DNA of 64,000 nucleotides from GCA-2746795 sp963747345 (GCA_963747345.1 CAVVFA010000037.1:62001-126000), one strand, 5' to 3'; shown: positions 27,077 through 37,213, counted from the first letter of the stretch. The notes: generated by a model not told the origin, from the letters alone. Numbers and translations are program-made.

Positions 27077-27640
27077 ATGTCATCAGACCCCAATACTCAA
27101 TCACTCAGCGATGAAACCGTTGGCTTCCATTACGAAAAAGACAAACCCAGCCAACTCATCGTCATCACATTTGAAGATGCCACTCAGGCAGAAAGTTTGT
27201 ATGAGGAACTTGTCAAATTAAACAAACAAAAAGCCATCAATCTAGCCGACGCTGTCTTTGTTACAAAAAATGACGCGGGTGAATTGACTGTGGATGAAAA
27301 AGTCCACAATGAAAAACGCTCTGGCACACGGGGGGGCGCATTTGCTGGCGTTCTTATCGGTCTGGCGCTGGGCGGGCCAATCTTGGGCTTGGCTGGTGGC
27401 GCACTTATCGGCCGTTTAGCAGGCAAGAAAATGGACTTGGGCATAGATAAAGGCACCCTCCAATCCATTTCTGACTCGCTCGATGCTGGACACACTGCGC
27501 TGTTTATCTACGGAAACGCCCAACATGAAAGCACCATACTCGGAGCGTTTAAGCAGGTTAAGGGCAAAATCATTTCCACAACGCTCGATACCGATGCGCA
27601 GGAAAAACTGCAAAAAGCACTGGATGCAGAGAACGAGTAG
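27077..27640 (+). CDS. DUF1269-type membrane protein
   Basis: A 187-residue protein. The N-terminal part (LIVITFEDATQAESLYEELVKL) is an alpha/beta unit; the centre (about 93-118) is Gly/Ala-rich (GGAFAGVLIGLALGGPILGLAGG), a glycine-zipper-like membrane segment; the C-terminal part (HTALFIYGNAQHESTILGAFKQV) repeats the alpha/beta theme. This arrangement is that of DUF1269 proteins, whose function is not established. A GGAG lies about eight bases before the ATG and a strong terminator follows, so it is monocistronic. Confidence 0.75.
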   Translation: MSSDPNTQSLSDETVGFHYEKDKPSQLIVITFEDATQAESLYEELVKLNKQKAINLADAVFVTKNDAGELTVDEKVHNEKRSGTRGGAFAGVLIGLALGGPILGLAGGALIGRLAGKKMDLGIDKGTLQSISDSLDAGHTALFIYGNAQHESTILGAFKQVKGKIISTTLDTDAQEKLQKALDAENE

Positions 27641-27677
27641 CTCATTTTCGCCCATCAACCGACAGGTTTTGTCATTC

Positions 27678-27714
27678 AACAGCGTGTTCGAGAAATCGGA
27701 CACGCTGTTTTTTG
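27678..27714 (+). terminator. Terminator after the DUF1269 gene
   Basis: AACAGCGTGTTCGA (27678-27691) pairs with TCGGACACGCTGTT (27696-27709), with one mismatch, and continues into a T-run. It is a textbook intrinsic terminator. Confidence 0.88.
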
Positions 27715-27721
27715 TTATCCA

Positions 27722-27750
27722 TTGACAACAAATCGGTGTTATTGTATAGT
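27722..27750 (+). promoter_or_regulatory. Sigma70-type promoter of the nag operon
   Basis: TTGACA (27722-27727), a 17-base spacer and TATAGT (27745-27750). It is the best promoter match upstream of nagA; the leader would be about 44 bases. No obvious operator palindrome overlaps it. Confidence 0.75.
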
Positions 27751-27800
27751 TTGTTAAATTAACTTACTAAGTCTTGCGAGCCAAATTTTAAGAATCAACT

Positions 27801-29024
27801 ATGTTAGTCATCCAACATGTCACCCTGCTGACACCCGACCACCAGATTGATGATGCCACCGTCCTAGTGGAAAACGGCCGTTTCTCCCACATCGGCCCTT
27901 CATCTTCAACCACCCCACCCGAGCACGCGCAAATTATTGAGGGCAACGGCCGTTTTCTCGTGCCAGGTTTCATCGACTTACAGCTCAACGGCGCATTTGG
28001 TCACGATTTCACGGCCAACCCCGAAACCATCTGGGACGTGGCGGCGATGTTGCCACGCTGGGGTGTCACGTCTTTCTTGCCCACCGTCATCACCTCGCCT
28101 CGTTCTCAAATCGAAAAAGCGCAGGACGTGATGCAAAACGGCCGTCCCGCCAACTTCCAAGGCGCGGAACCGTTGGGACTGCACCTGGAAGGCCCCTTCC
28201 TCAATCCGCAGAAAAAAGGAGCGCATAATCCCGCCTACATGCGCCAACCTGATTTGGCCTGGATTGCGGACTGGTCGCCTGAAACGGCCGTTTCTCTGGT
28301 AACACTCGCGCCAGAACAAGCCAATGCCCTGGCCATGGTCGAAGAACTGGCCTCTCGCGGCATCGTCGTCAGCGCGGGACATTCCATGGCGACGTTTGCT
28401 GAAGCGCAGGCTGGCTTTGCCAACGGCATCCGCTACGGAACCCACCTTTACAACGCCATGCCCCCCCTCGGCCACCGCGAACCGGGTCTCATCGGCGCTC
28501 TGTTAAACACGAATGAGATCGTGGCTGGCATCATCCCCGATGGCATTCACGCCCATCCGACGATGGTCAAACTGGCCTGGGAGCTAAAAGGGCCACACGG
28601 CCTGAATGTGGTTACAGATGCGATGGCGGCACTCGGTATGCCGCCCGGCGACTACCAACTCAACGATTTCACCGTCACCGTCACGGAAACGGATGCCCGT
28701 CTGAGTAATGGCACGTTGGCGGGGAGTATTTTGGATATGGAAACGGCCGTTTCCAATCTCATCAAATTCACCAACTGTCCCCTGGCAGAAGCAATCACCA
28801 GCGTCACCACCACGCCCGCCAACTTGCTCAACCTCCCCCACCGTGGCCGCATCGCCCCCCACGCCATCGCCGACGCCGTCCTCCTCGACCCCAACCTAAA
28901 AGTAGACATAACTATTTCGCAAGGCACTATCACGTATCAACGAAATAAAAACCAGAGATTAGAGATTAGAGATTGGAAGTCAACCAATCTCCAATCTCCA
29001 ATCTCAAAACACACATTCATCTAA
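27801..29024 (+). CDS. nagA: N-acetylglucosamine-6-phosphate deacetylase
   Basis: Removes the acetyl group from GlcNAc-6-phosphate. The amidohydrolase frame is complete: PGFIDLQLNGAFGHDF at the first metal site, GLHLEGPFLNPQKKGAHNP, the His in SAGHSMATFAEA, THLYNAMPPLGHREPG, and VTDAMAALGMPPGDY with the catalytic Asp. It holds five exact or near AACGGCCGTT sites. The C-terminal tail after about residue 380 (QRNKNQRLEIRDWKST...) is the translated word-repeat hairpin at 28955-29005 and is not part of the enzyme fold. It precedes the SIS-type deaminase by 16 bp, forming an amino-sugar operon. Confidence 0.93.
   Translation: MLVIQHVTLLTPDHQIDDATVLVENGRFSHIGPSSSTTPPEHAQIIEGNGRFLVPGFIDLQLNGAFGHDFTANPETIWDVAAMLPRWGVTSFLPTVITSPRSQIEKAQDVMQNGRPANFQGAEPLGLHLEGPFLNPQKKGAHNPAYMRQPDLAWIADWSPETAVSLVTLAPEQANALAMVEELASRGIVVSAGHSMATFAEAQAGFANGIRYGTHLYNAMPPLGHREPGLIGALLNTNEIVAGIIPDGIHAHPTMVKLAWELKGPHGLNVVTDAMAALGMPPGDYQLNDFTVTVTETDARLSNGTLAGSILDMETAVSNLIKFTNCPLAEAITSVTTTPANLLNLPHRGRIAPHAIADAVLLDPNLKVDITISQGTITYQRNKNQRLEIRDWKSTNLQSPISKHTFI
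28955..29005. repeat. GAGATTRG word-repeat hairpin inside the nagA 3' end
   Basis: A 22-base arm of GAGATTAG/GAGATTGG words (28955-28976) faces CCAATCTC words (28984-29005). The pairing is near-perfect. Unlike the other loci of this family it is inside the reading frame, adding about 25 codons to nagA. Confidence 0.8.
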
Positions 29025-29040
29025 AATCAAGGACAAAAAA

Positions 29041-30087
29041 ATGCTCGAACAAAGCCTCCTCTATAAAGAAATCCATCAACAACCAACCGTTTTGGCAGAA
29101 ATGCTGCAAGAAGAGCAAGCGACTATTGAAAAACTAGCCGACGCCATTCGCCAACGGAAAATCGACTATGTTGTGATTGCTGCCCGCGGCACGAGCGACA
29201 ACGCCGGTCGCTATGCGCAGTATTTACTGGGCGCGGTCAACGGGCTGACGGTAGCCCTCGCCACCCCCAGTCTCTACTCCATCTACCAGAAGCCGCCCAA
29301 GCTGGGCAACGCGCTCGTCCTGGGCATCAGCCAAAGCGGCAAAAGCCCCGACATCGTGTCGGTGGTGGCTGAAGGTAAAAAGCAAGGCGCACTCACCGCC
29401 GCCATCACCAACATCCCCGACTCTGACCTGGGCAAAGCGGCCGATTTTGTGATTGCCCTGCACGCGGGCGAAGAAAAATCCGTCGCCGCCACCAAGACCT
29501 ACACCACCGAACTGGCGGCCATCGCCCTGCTCAGTGCCACCCTCGCCAAAAACGAAGACATGCTGACGGCGTTGCAGCACATTCCCACGCAAGTAGCGCA
29601 AACGCTCACCCTGGGGCCAGAAATCGGCCGTTTGGCAGAACGGTATCGCTACATGCGCGTATGTGTGGTCATCGGGCGCGGTTTTAACTACGCCACTGCT
29701 TTTGAATTGGCACTTAAAATGAAGGAATTGACGTACACGATGGTGGAACCTTACAGCAGTGCCGATTTCATGCACGGCCCACTGGCGTTGATCGAAGAGG
29801 CGTTCCCCGCCATTGTTGTCGCCCCCACTGGTAAGATGCTGCCAGAGATGCAATCGTTCATCGGCACCCTCAAGGAACGAGGCGCAGAAGTCATCGTCAT
29901 CAGCGACGATGCCGCTACGCTGGCACTGGCACGCACGCCGCTCAAACTGCCTGTCACTGTTCCAGAATGGGTCTCCCCTATCCTGAGCATCATTCCAGGC
30001 CAGCTTTTTGCCATGCACTTAGCCCATGCCCGTGATTTTGATGTGGATAATCCGAGAGCGATTCGGAAGGTGACGGAAACTAGGTAA
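29041..30087 (+). CDS. SIS-domain glucosamine-6-phosphate deaminase (NagB-II type)
   Basis: A 348-residue protein with two SIS sugar-isomerase domains, as in the isomerase half of GlmS but without the glutaminase domain. Sugar-phosphate loops are seen in AARGTSDNAGRYAQYLLG (first SIS, near 49), ISQSGKSPDIVSV (about 99) and GRGFNYATAFELALKMKE (second SIS). PYSSADFMHGP and the final VDNPRAIRKVTETR match GlmS/AgaS/FrlB-like enzymes. Placed right after nagA, it most likely converts glucosamine-6-phosphate to fructose-6-phosphate and ammonia. AAGGACAAAAAA precedes the ATG. The function is inferred from context. Confidence 0.82.
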   Translation: MLEQSLLYKEIHQQPTVLAEMLQEEQATIEKLADAIRQRKIDYVVIAARGTSDNAGRYAQYLLGAVNGLTVALATPSLYSIYQKPPKLGNALVLGISQSGKSPDIVSVVAEGKKQGALTAAITNIPDSDLGKAADFVIALHAGEEKSVAATKTYTTELAAIALLSATLAKNEDMLTALQHIPTQVAQTLTLGPEIGRLAERYRYMRVCVVIGRGFNYATAFELALKMKELTYTMVEPYSSADFMHGPLALIEEAFPAIVVAPTGKMLPEMQSFIGTLKERGAEVIVISDDAATLALARTPLKLPVTVPEWVSPILSIIPGQLFAMHLAHARDFDVDNPRAIRKVTETR

Positions 30088-30088
30088 A

Positions 30089-30168
30089 CAGTGAACGGTG
30101 ATCGGTACGGTAAACGGTTATCGGTCGACAGAGTAACCGATCACCGATTACCGATTACCGAATAACGG
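30089..30168. terminator. CGGTRATC word-repeat hairpin between convergent genes
   Basis: The left half repeats words such as CGGTGATCGGT and CGGTTATCGGT; the right half repeats ACCGATCACCGATTACCG. They pair to give a long hairpin between nagB-II and the DUF58 gene. The DUF58 stop codon (TAA in CGGTAATCGG) is inside the right half. Probably a two-way terminator. Confidence 0.6.
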
Positions 30169-31039
30169 CTTTCTCTCGCAAAGTCTGCATGACAACCTGT
30201 TCCCAGGGCGTATCGGTGGTGAGGGGGATGTAGTGGATGGCGCGATTGGCACAGGCAACGGCCGTTTCTGTTTGCCACTCTTGTAATCTTTGCCGGTATT
30301 GGTCGAGGGTGGTGGCGTCGAGGGTGATTTCCGCGTCCAGTCCGGTTTCTGAATCCACCAGTTTGAGATCGCCAGAGATGGGCGGATCGACTTCATCGGG
30401 GCTGAGGATGTGGATGAGGCCGACTTCGTAGCCGCGTGATTGCAGGGCGTTCAGGCCATCCTGGTAGCCATTGGGGGAAAGCAAATCGCTCAGCACAAAC
30501 AACAACCCTGGCCGGCTGGCGCGTTGGGCGTAATGGCGCAGCGATTGATTCAAATCAGTGATGCCCACGGCCTGCCCTGTTTCCAGGAATTGCAGCAAAC
30601 GGAGCGTGTTTTGCCGCCCGCGAAACGGCCCCCATTTTTGATCCCCATTGCTGTTGAGCATCGTCACCGTCAGTAAATCGCCAGCGGTGAGGGCGATGTG
30701 GCCCAGCGCCCCCGCCAGACGCAGGGCGTAGGTCAGTTTGTGTTCGTCGCCCGCTTCCGGCCAATCCATGCTGGCGCTGCCATCGACCAGGATATGCACG
30801 GACAGGTCTTCTTCTTCTTCGAGCAGTTTGATAAACGGCCGTTCCAGCCGCGCATAGACATTCCAATCCAGCCGCCGCAAGTCGTCGCCCTTGGTGTAGT
30901 TGCGATAGTCGGCAAACTCGATGGAGGTGCCGCGTTTGCGGCTGCGCCGGTCGCCTTTCATGACGCCTACACGCACCCGCTCGGCCACGAGGGTTAGCTG
31001 TTCTAGTTTGTGCAGGGTGGTTTCGTTGAAGAGGTTCAT
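30155..31039 (-). CDS. DUF58 protein (MoxR-associated)
   Basis: A 294-residue DUF58 protein with the diagnostic RSRKRGTSIEFADYRNYTKGDDLRRLDWNVYAR-type segment near residues 32-65, followed by a VWA-like fold: ILVDGSASMDW (MIDAS) and LFVLSDLLSPNG. Members work with MoxR AAA+ ATPases, probably as partners in assembly or maturation of membrane or metal complexes. The start at 31039 overlaps the upstream gene in ATGA, indicating translational coupling. The stop codon lies in a word-repeat hairpin. BatA, its usual third partner, is at 24-26 kb on the same strand. Confidence 0.88.
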   Translation of the reverse strand: MNLFNETTLHKLEQLTLVAERVRVGVMKGDRRSRKRGTSIEFADYRNYTKGDDLRRLDWNVYARLERPFIKLLEEEEDLSVHILVDGSASMDWPEAGDEHKLTYALRLAGALGHIALTAGDLLTVTMLNSNGDQKWGPFRGRQNTLRLLQFLETGQAVGITDLNQSLRHYAQRASRPGLLFVLSDLLSPNGYQDGLNALQSRGYEVGLIHILSPDEVDPPISGDLKLVDSETGLDAEITLDATTLDQYRQRLQEWQTETAVACANRAIHYIPLTTDTPWEQVVMQTLREKAVIR

Positions 31040-31797
31040 GAAGATTTCCGGTTGAAAACAAGAACACCCGCCACACCACATATAAGCAGTATCAATCCCC
31101 CTGCTAATATAAAATAAATGGGAGGAATTTTAGTGTTTGTGGTGGGGGATACGGCTGCAGAATCAGATTCAAACTCACTTGAACCATCCATATCACATAT
31201 AATGACGTATCCATTAAAATCTTCGTTTATTTCGTAACTGAGTTGATACTTAATAGTAAATATTTCCCCATCAGAAACAACAATAAATGACGAATTTTGG
31301 GGTGCAGGAATTTCTAAATTGTCTGGTAAATAATAATCAAATTGATTAAGCTCCATAATCTTTGGATCTAACGATTTAAGCATTATCCCAGTCAGGTGAA
31401 ACTCGGGGGTGTTTTGTTTGGATTTTATTTCGATGCCCATTTCATTAGCAAGAAAATAATCAATTTGATCAGAAAGTAAATTGTTGTTTTGCGCTTCAAT
31501 AAGGGTGTCTAAATAATCAAGACTAAAAATGTGGATAGGATCATTTGTTTCATTAAAAATAAAGAAGCTAAAAAATTCATATCCCCCTCTGCTGAAATCA
31601 TAACTTGGAACGATTTCTATTTTTTCAGGCAATACAGTATTTTCTAGTTCAAGAATTCCAATAAACCATGCATCCGTAACATTAGCTTCAGGACAGGCAG
31701 AAGCAATCGAAAAATTAAATTGTTGAAATAATACAAAGACACAGGAAATCAGAAAAAAACTATTCACCCGAGACAGTTTCAAGAACTTCCTAATCAT
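31036..31797 (-). CDS. Secreted, C-terminally anchored protein, AT-rich
   Basis: A 253-residue protein: signal peptide (FFLISCVFVLFQQFNFSIASA, about 14-33), a beta-rich extracytoplasmic region with many Phe, Tyr and Asn residues, and a C-terminal membrane helix (IYFILAGGLILLICGVAGVLVF, about 227-248) with a short basic end. I do not recognise the domain. Its base composition is much more AT-rich than the MoxR and DUF58 genes on either side and it has no AACGGCCGTT site, so it may be a later insertion. Even so its stop overlaps the DUF58 start by four bases (ATGA), so it is translated as part of the operon. Confidence 0.6.
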   Translation of the reverse strand: MIRKFLKLSRVNSFFLISCVFVLFQQFNFSIASACPEANVTDAWFIGILELENTVLPEKIEIVPSYDFSRGGYEFFSFFIFNETNDPIHIFSLDYLDTLIEAQNNNLLSDQIDYFLANEMGIEIKSKQNTPEFHLTGIMLKSLDPKIMELNQFDYYLPDNLEIPAPQNSSFIVVSDGEIFTIKYQLSYEINEDFNGYVIICDMDGSSEFESDSAAVSPTTNTKIPPIYFILAGGLILLICGVAGVLVFNRKSS

Positions 31798-31839
31798 TAC
31801 AAGCCTTCACGTTTATCGCATTTAAGGTTGAGCAAATTC

Positions 31840-32845
<1,006 letters not shown>

Positions 32846-32854
32846 AAAACACCT

Positions 32855-33284
32855 TTATTGGGCTAAAGACCAATTCATTTGTAAGAATTGATGGGGATCA
32901 ACAATAGAAATTTCCCGAAATGGATTTAAGACGATCAAATCTTGATCACCTGAAATAATGGCATCAGCTTGACCATTAACAGCCAATTCTAAAAATTTAT
33001 CGTCTTTCGGATCGCGGCACGCGGAAATTGGTTCTGAAATTTGTATTAACTGGGCTTCATGAACCAATACATTTAGAAAACTCAAACGCTCACTCTCTGT
33101 CAGATATTTATTAAACTTTTCCCGACTTGAGAACGTCATTTAATTCAGTAATAACTGCCATGGAAAGCAATATTTGACCCTCCTGACCAGCCTTGTCAAA
33201 GGCTTGCCGCGAGATTGATTGCTTTATCAAAACAGCACTTACAACCAAATTTGTATCTAAGACAAAGCGGGGCTTAGTCGTCAT
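32855..33284 (-). CDS. PIN-domain toxin (one frameshift)
   Basis: About 142 residues once corrected. The N-terminal strand RFVLDTNLVVSAVL carries the first catalytic Asp of the PIN ribonuclease fold; CRDPKDDKFLELA and ISGDQDLIVL supply the remaining acidic residues that bind the metal. This is the COG1569 type often annotated as toxin of a toxin-antitoxin pair, which cleaves RNA. One extra A near 33130 splits NDVL from SREKFNKYL. Its ATG at 33284 overlaps the end of the antitoxin gene by 11 bases, the usual antitoxin-toxin order. The pair lies inside the MoxR/ABC operon. Confidence 0.75.
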
Positions 33285-33501
33285 TGAGCAGCGATTCCAG
33301 GATTTCCGGGGTTAAACCACGCGCTTGAGCCTTGTCACTGATTTCATCCATCAATTCAAGCAAAGATAGCTGAGGATCGCCATATTCTTTAATCCACATG
33401 CTAAACAAGAGATTGAGCTTCTCTTTGTCAGTCTGTGGTGCTTTTGTATAGATACGTGCTGCATCTTGATCTAGCTGTACGTTAATCATTGACATGGTCA
33501 T
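33274..33501 (-). CDS. Probable antitoxin of the PIN toxin
   Basis: A 75-residue protein with mostly helical character (KEKLNLLFSMWIKEY, LSLLELMDEISDKAQ, LTPEILESLLNDD). GGAGG nine bases before the ATG at 33501 fixes the start, although two more Met codons follow closely. It would bind and neutralise the PIN toxin through its C-terminal part and may repress the pair; I do not see a clear DNA-binding motif. The role is inferred from position and the overlap with the toxin gene. Confidence 0.65.
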   Translation of the reverse strand: MTMSMINVQLDQDAARIYTKAPQTDKEKLNLLFSMWIKEYGDPQLSLLELMDEISDKAQARGLTPEILESLLNDD

Positions 33502-33583
33502 TTACAAACCTCCATCACTTCAAATCTATTGTGCCAGATTGGTTCAATCTTGGAGATTAAACCAATCTAATTGTACACGAGGG

Positions 33584-35233
33584 TTACGGTTCCAGAGAAG
33601 AAAAATAATCTCGGATGTACCCCTTCATGCCTAACGGAATGTAATCATCTGCTAAGGCTTCTGATGCGGCGTTGCGGTAATCACCGAAGACTTGGTTGTA
33701 GGGCACGACGGAGCCTTCGTTACCAAATTCAGTCGGCGTTTCGCTGAGAAGTGCGCCGCAGTTGGCAGGATTCGCCACACATTCGGCCGACAGTTCGATT
33801 TCAATGCCTTCTGCGCCACTTAGATCGCGGAATTCGGGGACAAATACGCTTTCAGCGTGACCGCCACCCTGGCTAGTGCCGCCAAAACCAGCACCCTGCC
33901 CACTACCTGAGCCTTGTCCTGCACCTTCTCCCAGACCGCTGCCTTCGCCTTGCCCTTCCCGGCTCCCTCTGCCTGCCCTGGCCTTGCTGACCTTGTCCCT
34001 TGTTGACCTTCTGCCCAGATTGCGAACCCTGCGCTGTCTGGGTTCCTTGCTGCCCTTCGCCCGGTTGTCCCGCTTGGGCGACGGATTGGCGACCTTCGGC
34101 CATTTGTCCGGCGGCGTTTTGGGCTTGTTGGGAGGCGGCGTTTTCTTGGCCGCGCTGTTGCAAGGTGCCAGACGCTTCGCGCAGTGCTTGTTGAGCGGCG
34201 GCGGTATCGCCATTTTGCAGGGCTTGGGCGGCTTCGGCTAATTGTTGGGCGAGTTGAGTCATCCACATCTTGCAGGGCTGCGGCCGTTTCTGCCAAATCT
34301 TCCGCGAGTGCCGCCTGTTCTTCCGCACTCAATTCGGGCAAACTGTCTGCCAATTGAGCGGCGGCGGCGGCTGAACTGAAGAGGTCGCCATTTTGCAGGC
34401 TTTCGCCAAGCTGCTGTCCGGCGCTGTTTTCGGCGAGGGGCTGCCCTGCTTCTTGCAGGCGCTGTTGCAATGCACTTGTGTCGTTGTCGGCGGCGAGTTG
34501 TTTGAGGTCGGCTTCTGCTTCGGACAAGGTGGCGACGGTTTGTTCTTGGGAAGCAGCGCCTGCTTGCAGGTTTTCTAACGCGCCTTCAATGGGCTGGAGC
34601 AGTTCTTCTTTTTGCTCGTCGCTCAGGGTGGGATTTTCCAGAATTTCTTCCTGGATGGCTTCGAGCGCTTCGATTTGTTCGGCAACAGCTTCTTCAACCG
34701 CCCGTTCTTTTTCAAGGATGGCTTGCTGCGGATTGGGGAGGAAATAGGCCATCAACAATAAGCCGATGGCAATGAAGATGAAGAGCCAGTCGCGCCGATC
34801 TACGCGATAGGGCAAATCGCGTTTCACATCCACGCGGGTGGTGGTGGACAGGGTGTCGGTTATTTGTTCCTGCGCGATTTCGTCGGGGACGAGCAGGACA
34901 CCATTATGAATCTCAACGGCCGTTATCGCCCTCTCCTTCAAGCCAAACTGCCTATCCGCAAACTCGGCTTGTTGGGTAATCGTCCGCCGTCGCGCAAATA
35001 CCAGCACCAAGCCCACCATCAAACTGACGAGACCCAAGCTCACGGCTGCGATTGCCACTTGCTGGTTGTCCAACAACGGCTGGTAGCGTGCCACCGTCGC
35101 CACGACCACCGCCAGCATTAACCCAGCCAACAGCGCCCGTGGCACCCACAGCAAGCCATCTCGTCGTTGAGAACGGCCGTTCCAGCGAGAAAGTTGCTGC
35201 GTTAAGTTTTTGGAATTGAGATTCGTTTTCCAT
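33584..35233 (-). CDS. Membrane protein with long Gln/Ala/Glu coiled coil (three frameshifts)
   Basis: The corrected protein is about 548 residues. The N-terminus MENESQFQKL leads to two membrane helices (about 30-75) and a third (WLFIFIAIGLLLMAYFLP). Then comes a long helical, Glu/Gln/Ala-rich region (AEQIEALEAIQEEILE and similar), a low-complexity Gly/Gln section, and a C-terminus ending DYIPLGMKGYIRDYFSSLEP. Extra bases near 35203, 34262 and 33975 break the frame. I have seen this architecture near MoxR/DUF58 genes in Anaerolineae, but it has no established function. It may be the membrane partner of the MoxR system. Confidence 0.6.
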
Positions 35234-35243
35234 AGGGAGATTG

Positions 35244-35294
35244 GAGATTAGAGATTGGAGATTGAGCGCCGTTCAATCTCCAATCTCTAATCTC
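35244..35294. repeat. GAGATTRG word-repeat hairpin within the operon
   Basis: Arms of 21 bases (35244-35264 and 35274-35294) pair perfectly and are built from GAGATTAG/GAGATTGG. It sits between the stop of the ABC permease (TAA, then AAATTGAGATTAG) and the start of the coiled-coil gene. Next to the stop it shares an 18-base stretch with the trpB hairpin. Confidence 0.8.
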
Positions 35295-35299
35295 AATTT

Positions 35300-36238
35300 T
35301 TACTGATTCGCTATCTTGCGCACCTTGCGCACACTCAGCCAGTATAGAAGCAAAGCCAACAACGTGTAAAGAATAATAAAAATCCACCAGGGAGACGGAA
35401 ACCAAAACGTGCCGCCGCCTGAACCCGCGCCAAACGATTGATCATAAAAGAACATGGCATCTTCATTCACTAAAATCACATCACTGACAATCAACGTCGC
35501 GGGGAGATTGACGGCGGCTAACAGCACACCACCATACATCAATAGCACCTCGCCGATCCAACTCATCGACATGCCAGCCATAATGGGGCTTGCAAATATG
35601 CCACCCATCATCGCCAAAAAAGGAATGCCTGCGATTAAAAACAAGGCCCCGGCAAAAGTCATCACGCTGGCGGCCTGGGTGCTGCGCATGATGCTGGAGC
35701 AGTACAGTCCCCACAGCGCAAACGTCACCGCCGCCACAAAAATAATGACTTGGGAAATAATCAGTTCCAGTCCAGAAATACCACCCAACAGAAATGCGAC
35801 ACTTTGCAGCGGAATGGAGGCAATCAGCAGCAAAAAGACGTAACTCAAAGCGGAAATCAGTTTACCTGTGACCAAGCTTTTGCCAGAAAGCAGTGTCGTG
35901 CGCAGTAAATCGAAGGTTTGATGCTCTTTTTCGCCGCTTATCGCCCCAACGGTGAACGATGGCCCCACAAAAATGACCATGAACACTTCAACGGCCAACA
36001 CGCCGGAAAACACAGCCTTACCCGCATCCCGCGCACTCGGCCCATAAGGCCCACCAGACGAAGCGGCGAAACTCGCATAAATCAGGGTGACGAAGATGCT
36101 CATCGCCAGCAAGTACATCGTCAGCACCACAAAGGCACGACGGCCGCGCATCCGGCTGCGTAATTCTTTCATGGTAACAGGGTTTTGCCGCAGCGATTTG
36201 AAGCGTTTTTTGGAAGGTTTTTGCGTTAATTCAGTCAT
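35300..36238 (-). CDS. ABC-2 type permease 1
   Basis: A 312-residue integral membrane protein with about six helices, starting MTELTQKPSKKRFKSLRQNPV and then helix 1 (AFVVLTMYLLAMSIFVTLIY). The segment EKEHQTFDLLRTTLLSGKSLVTGKL is the typical ABC-2 coupling region of ABC permeases. A longer frame runs to 36304, but the upstream part is the translated word repeat at 36241-36302, so I start at the ATG at 36238. With permease 2 and the ATPase it forms one exporter. Substrate unknown. Confidence 0.85.
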   Translation of the reverse strand: MTELTQKPSKKRFKSLRQNPVTMKELRSRMRGRRAFVVLTMYLLAMSIFVTLIYASFAASSGGPYGPSARDAGKAVFSGVLAVEVFMVIFVGPSFTVGAISGEKEHQTFDLLRTTLLSGKSLVTGKLISALSYVFLLLIASIPLQSVAFLLGGISGLELIISQVIIFVAAVTFALWGLYCSSIMRSTQAASVMTFAGALFLIAGIPFLAMMGGIFASPIMAGMSMSWIGEVLLMYGGVLLAAVNLPATLIVSDVILVNEDAMFFYDQSFGAGSGGGTFWFPSPWWIFIILYTLLALLLYWLSVRKVRKIANQ

Positions 36239-36240
36239 AA

Positions 36241-36302
36241 TGGTTGCCGGTAGCGGGTTGCGAGTAGCGAGTTTACTTGCAACCCGCCACTTGCTACTCG
36301 CC
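36241..36302. repeat. GTAGCGGGTTGC / GCAACCCGC word-repeat hairpin
   Basis: The left half repeats GGTTGC, GGTAGC and GAGTAGCGAG; the right half repeats TTGCAACCCGCC and TTGCTACTCGCC. It lies directly before the ATG of permease 1, between two genes of one transporter. Confidence 0.6.
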
Positions 36303-36308
36303 ACAATA

Positions 36309-37120
36309 TCATTCCGTTCTCAATTTTTTGGCTTGCTGAAGCAGTCCTAGCCAAACGGCCGTTATCAGCAGCATATAAATGACAAGCGGCCCCAACGTGG
36401 GCAGCAGCAGGGTGGCCGTTTCATCCAGTTCCGCCAGTAAGCTGACCGCCAGCCACAGGCCGCTGCTGTTGAAAATCTTGACGAATACCACTGCGCCATA
36501 AGCCGCCACCAACGCCATCATCGCGGAACTTGCCAACGTGGAGGCATACATGCCGGCAAAGGCGGCAAAGATAATTTCCAGCCATGGCCGCAGCGTCGTC
36601 GCCAAACCAACCACACCAGACCACCACGCCTGTTCGCCACCAAACAAGGCCAGTCGAGCAAGCCATGATGCCCCCTTGCAGCAGCGTCAGCGCAAACAAA
36701 ACCAGCCAGATGCGCAGCCGTGACAACGAGCCAAACAACTTTGCCATGAAGATGGCATTTGTGGACATCGGGGTGGTGCGTAAGATGTCCCAGGTGCCAG
36801 CGGCGCGTTCCATGCTGATGGTGGGTGCGGTGAGGGCTGGCGCCATGATTTGTGCATACAGGGTAACGGCCGTTATCAGAAATCCAGGCAGACAAATAAA
36901 ACAAGCCGCCGCAATCATCTCGTCATTGCCCGTAAACAACGCCGGGATTAGAAACCCCGCCACAAATACCCAGCGACAACACACCCAGAATAATAAACGG
37001 CGAAAAGCGCGTAATCTGCTGATAAAACGGATTGGGATTGCCCCAAGCCCCCGTCTCGCGCAGATAAACCGGGTTTTGCCGTAATGCTTGCCACTGTTGC
37101 CACGGATTCAATGTTTTCAA
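36309..37120 (-). CDS. ABC-2 type permease 2 (two frameshifts)
   Basis: About 269 residues when corrected. Start MKTLNPWQQWQALRQNPVYLRET, which resembles the N-terminus of permease 1 (RFKSLRQNPVTMKEL), so the two are related halves. Six helices follow, with ERAAGTWDILRTTPMSTNAIFMAKLFGS as the coupling segment. Extra bases near 36967 (T run) and 36665 (G) split it into three frames. It would pair with permease 1 to form the membrane channel of the exporter driven by the ATPase encoded just upstream. Confidence 0.8.
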
Positions 37121-37132
37121 TCCTTAAAAAGC

Positions 37133-37206
37133 TTAATACAAAGAGACAAAGTGACAAAGGAACAAAGGGTTTTCTTTGTCTCTTTGTACCTTTGTGCCTT
37201 TGTATT
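37133..37206. repeat. ACAAAGG word-repeat hairpin
   Basis: TTAATACAAAG, then GACAAAG, GACAAAGG and AACAAAGGG on the left; CTTTGTCTCTTTGTACC... and CTTTGTATTAA on the right. It lies between the ABC ATPase stop and the permease 2 start. The hairpin at 44976-45065 is built from the same kind of word. Confidence 0.65.
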
Positions 37207-37213
37207 AATTCTT

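Noticed and set aside
32855..33139. Truncated PIN toxin fragment of 94 residues
   Set aside because: The missing N-terminal half is present upstream in another frame; one extra base explains the split.
36948..37213. Unusual C-terminal extension of the ABC ATPase
   Set aside because: It is read-through of a frameshift into the spacer repeat and permease 2; the normal family C-terminus is found in the alternative frame.
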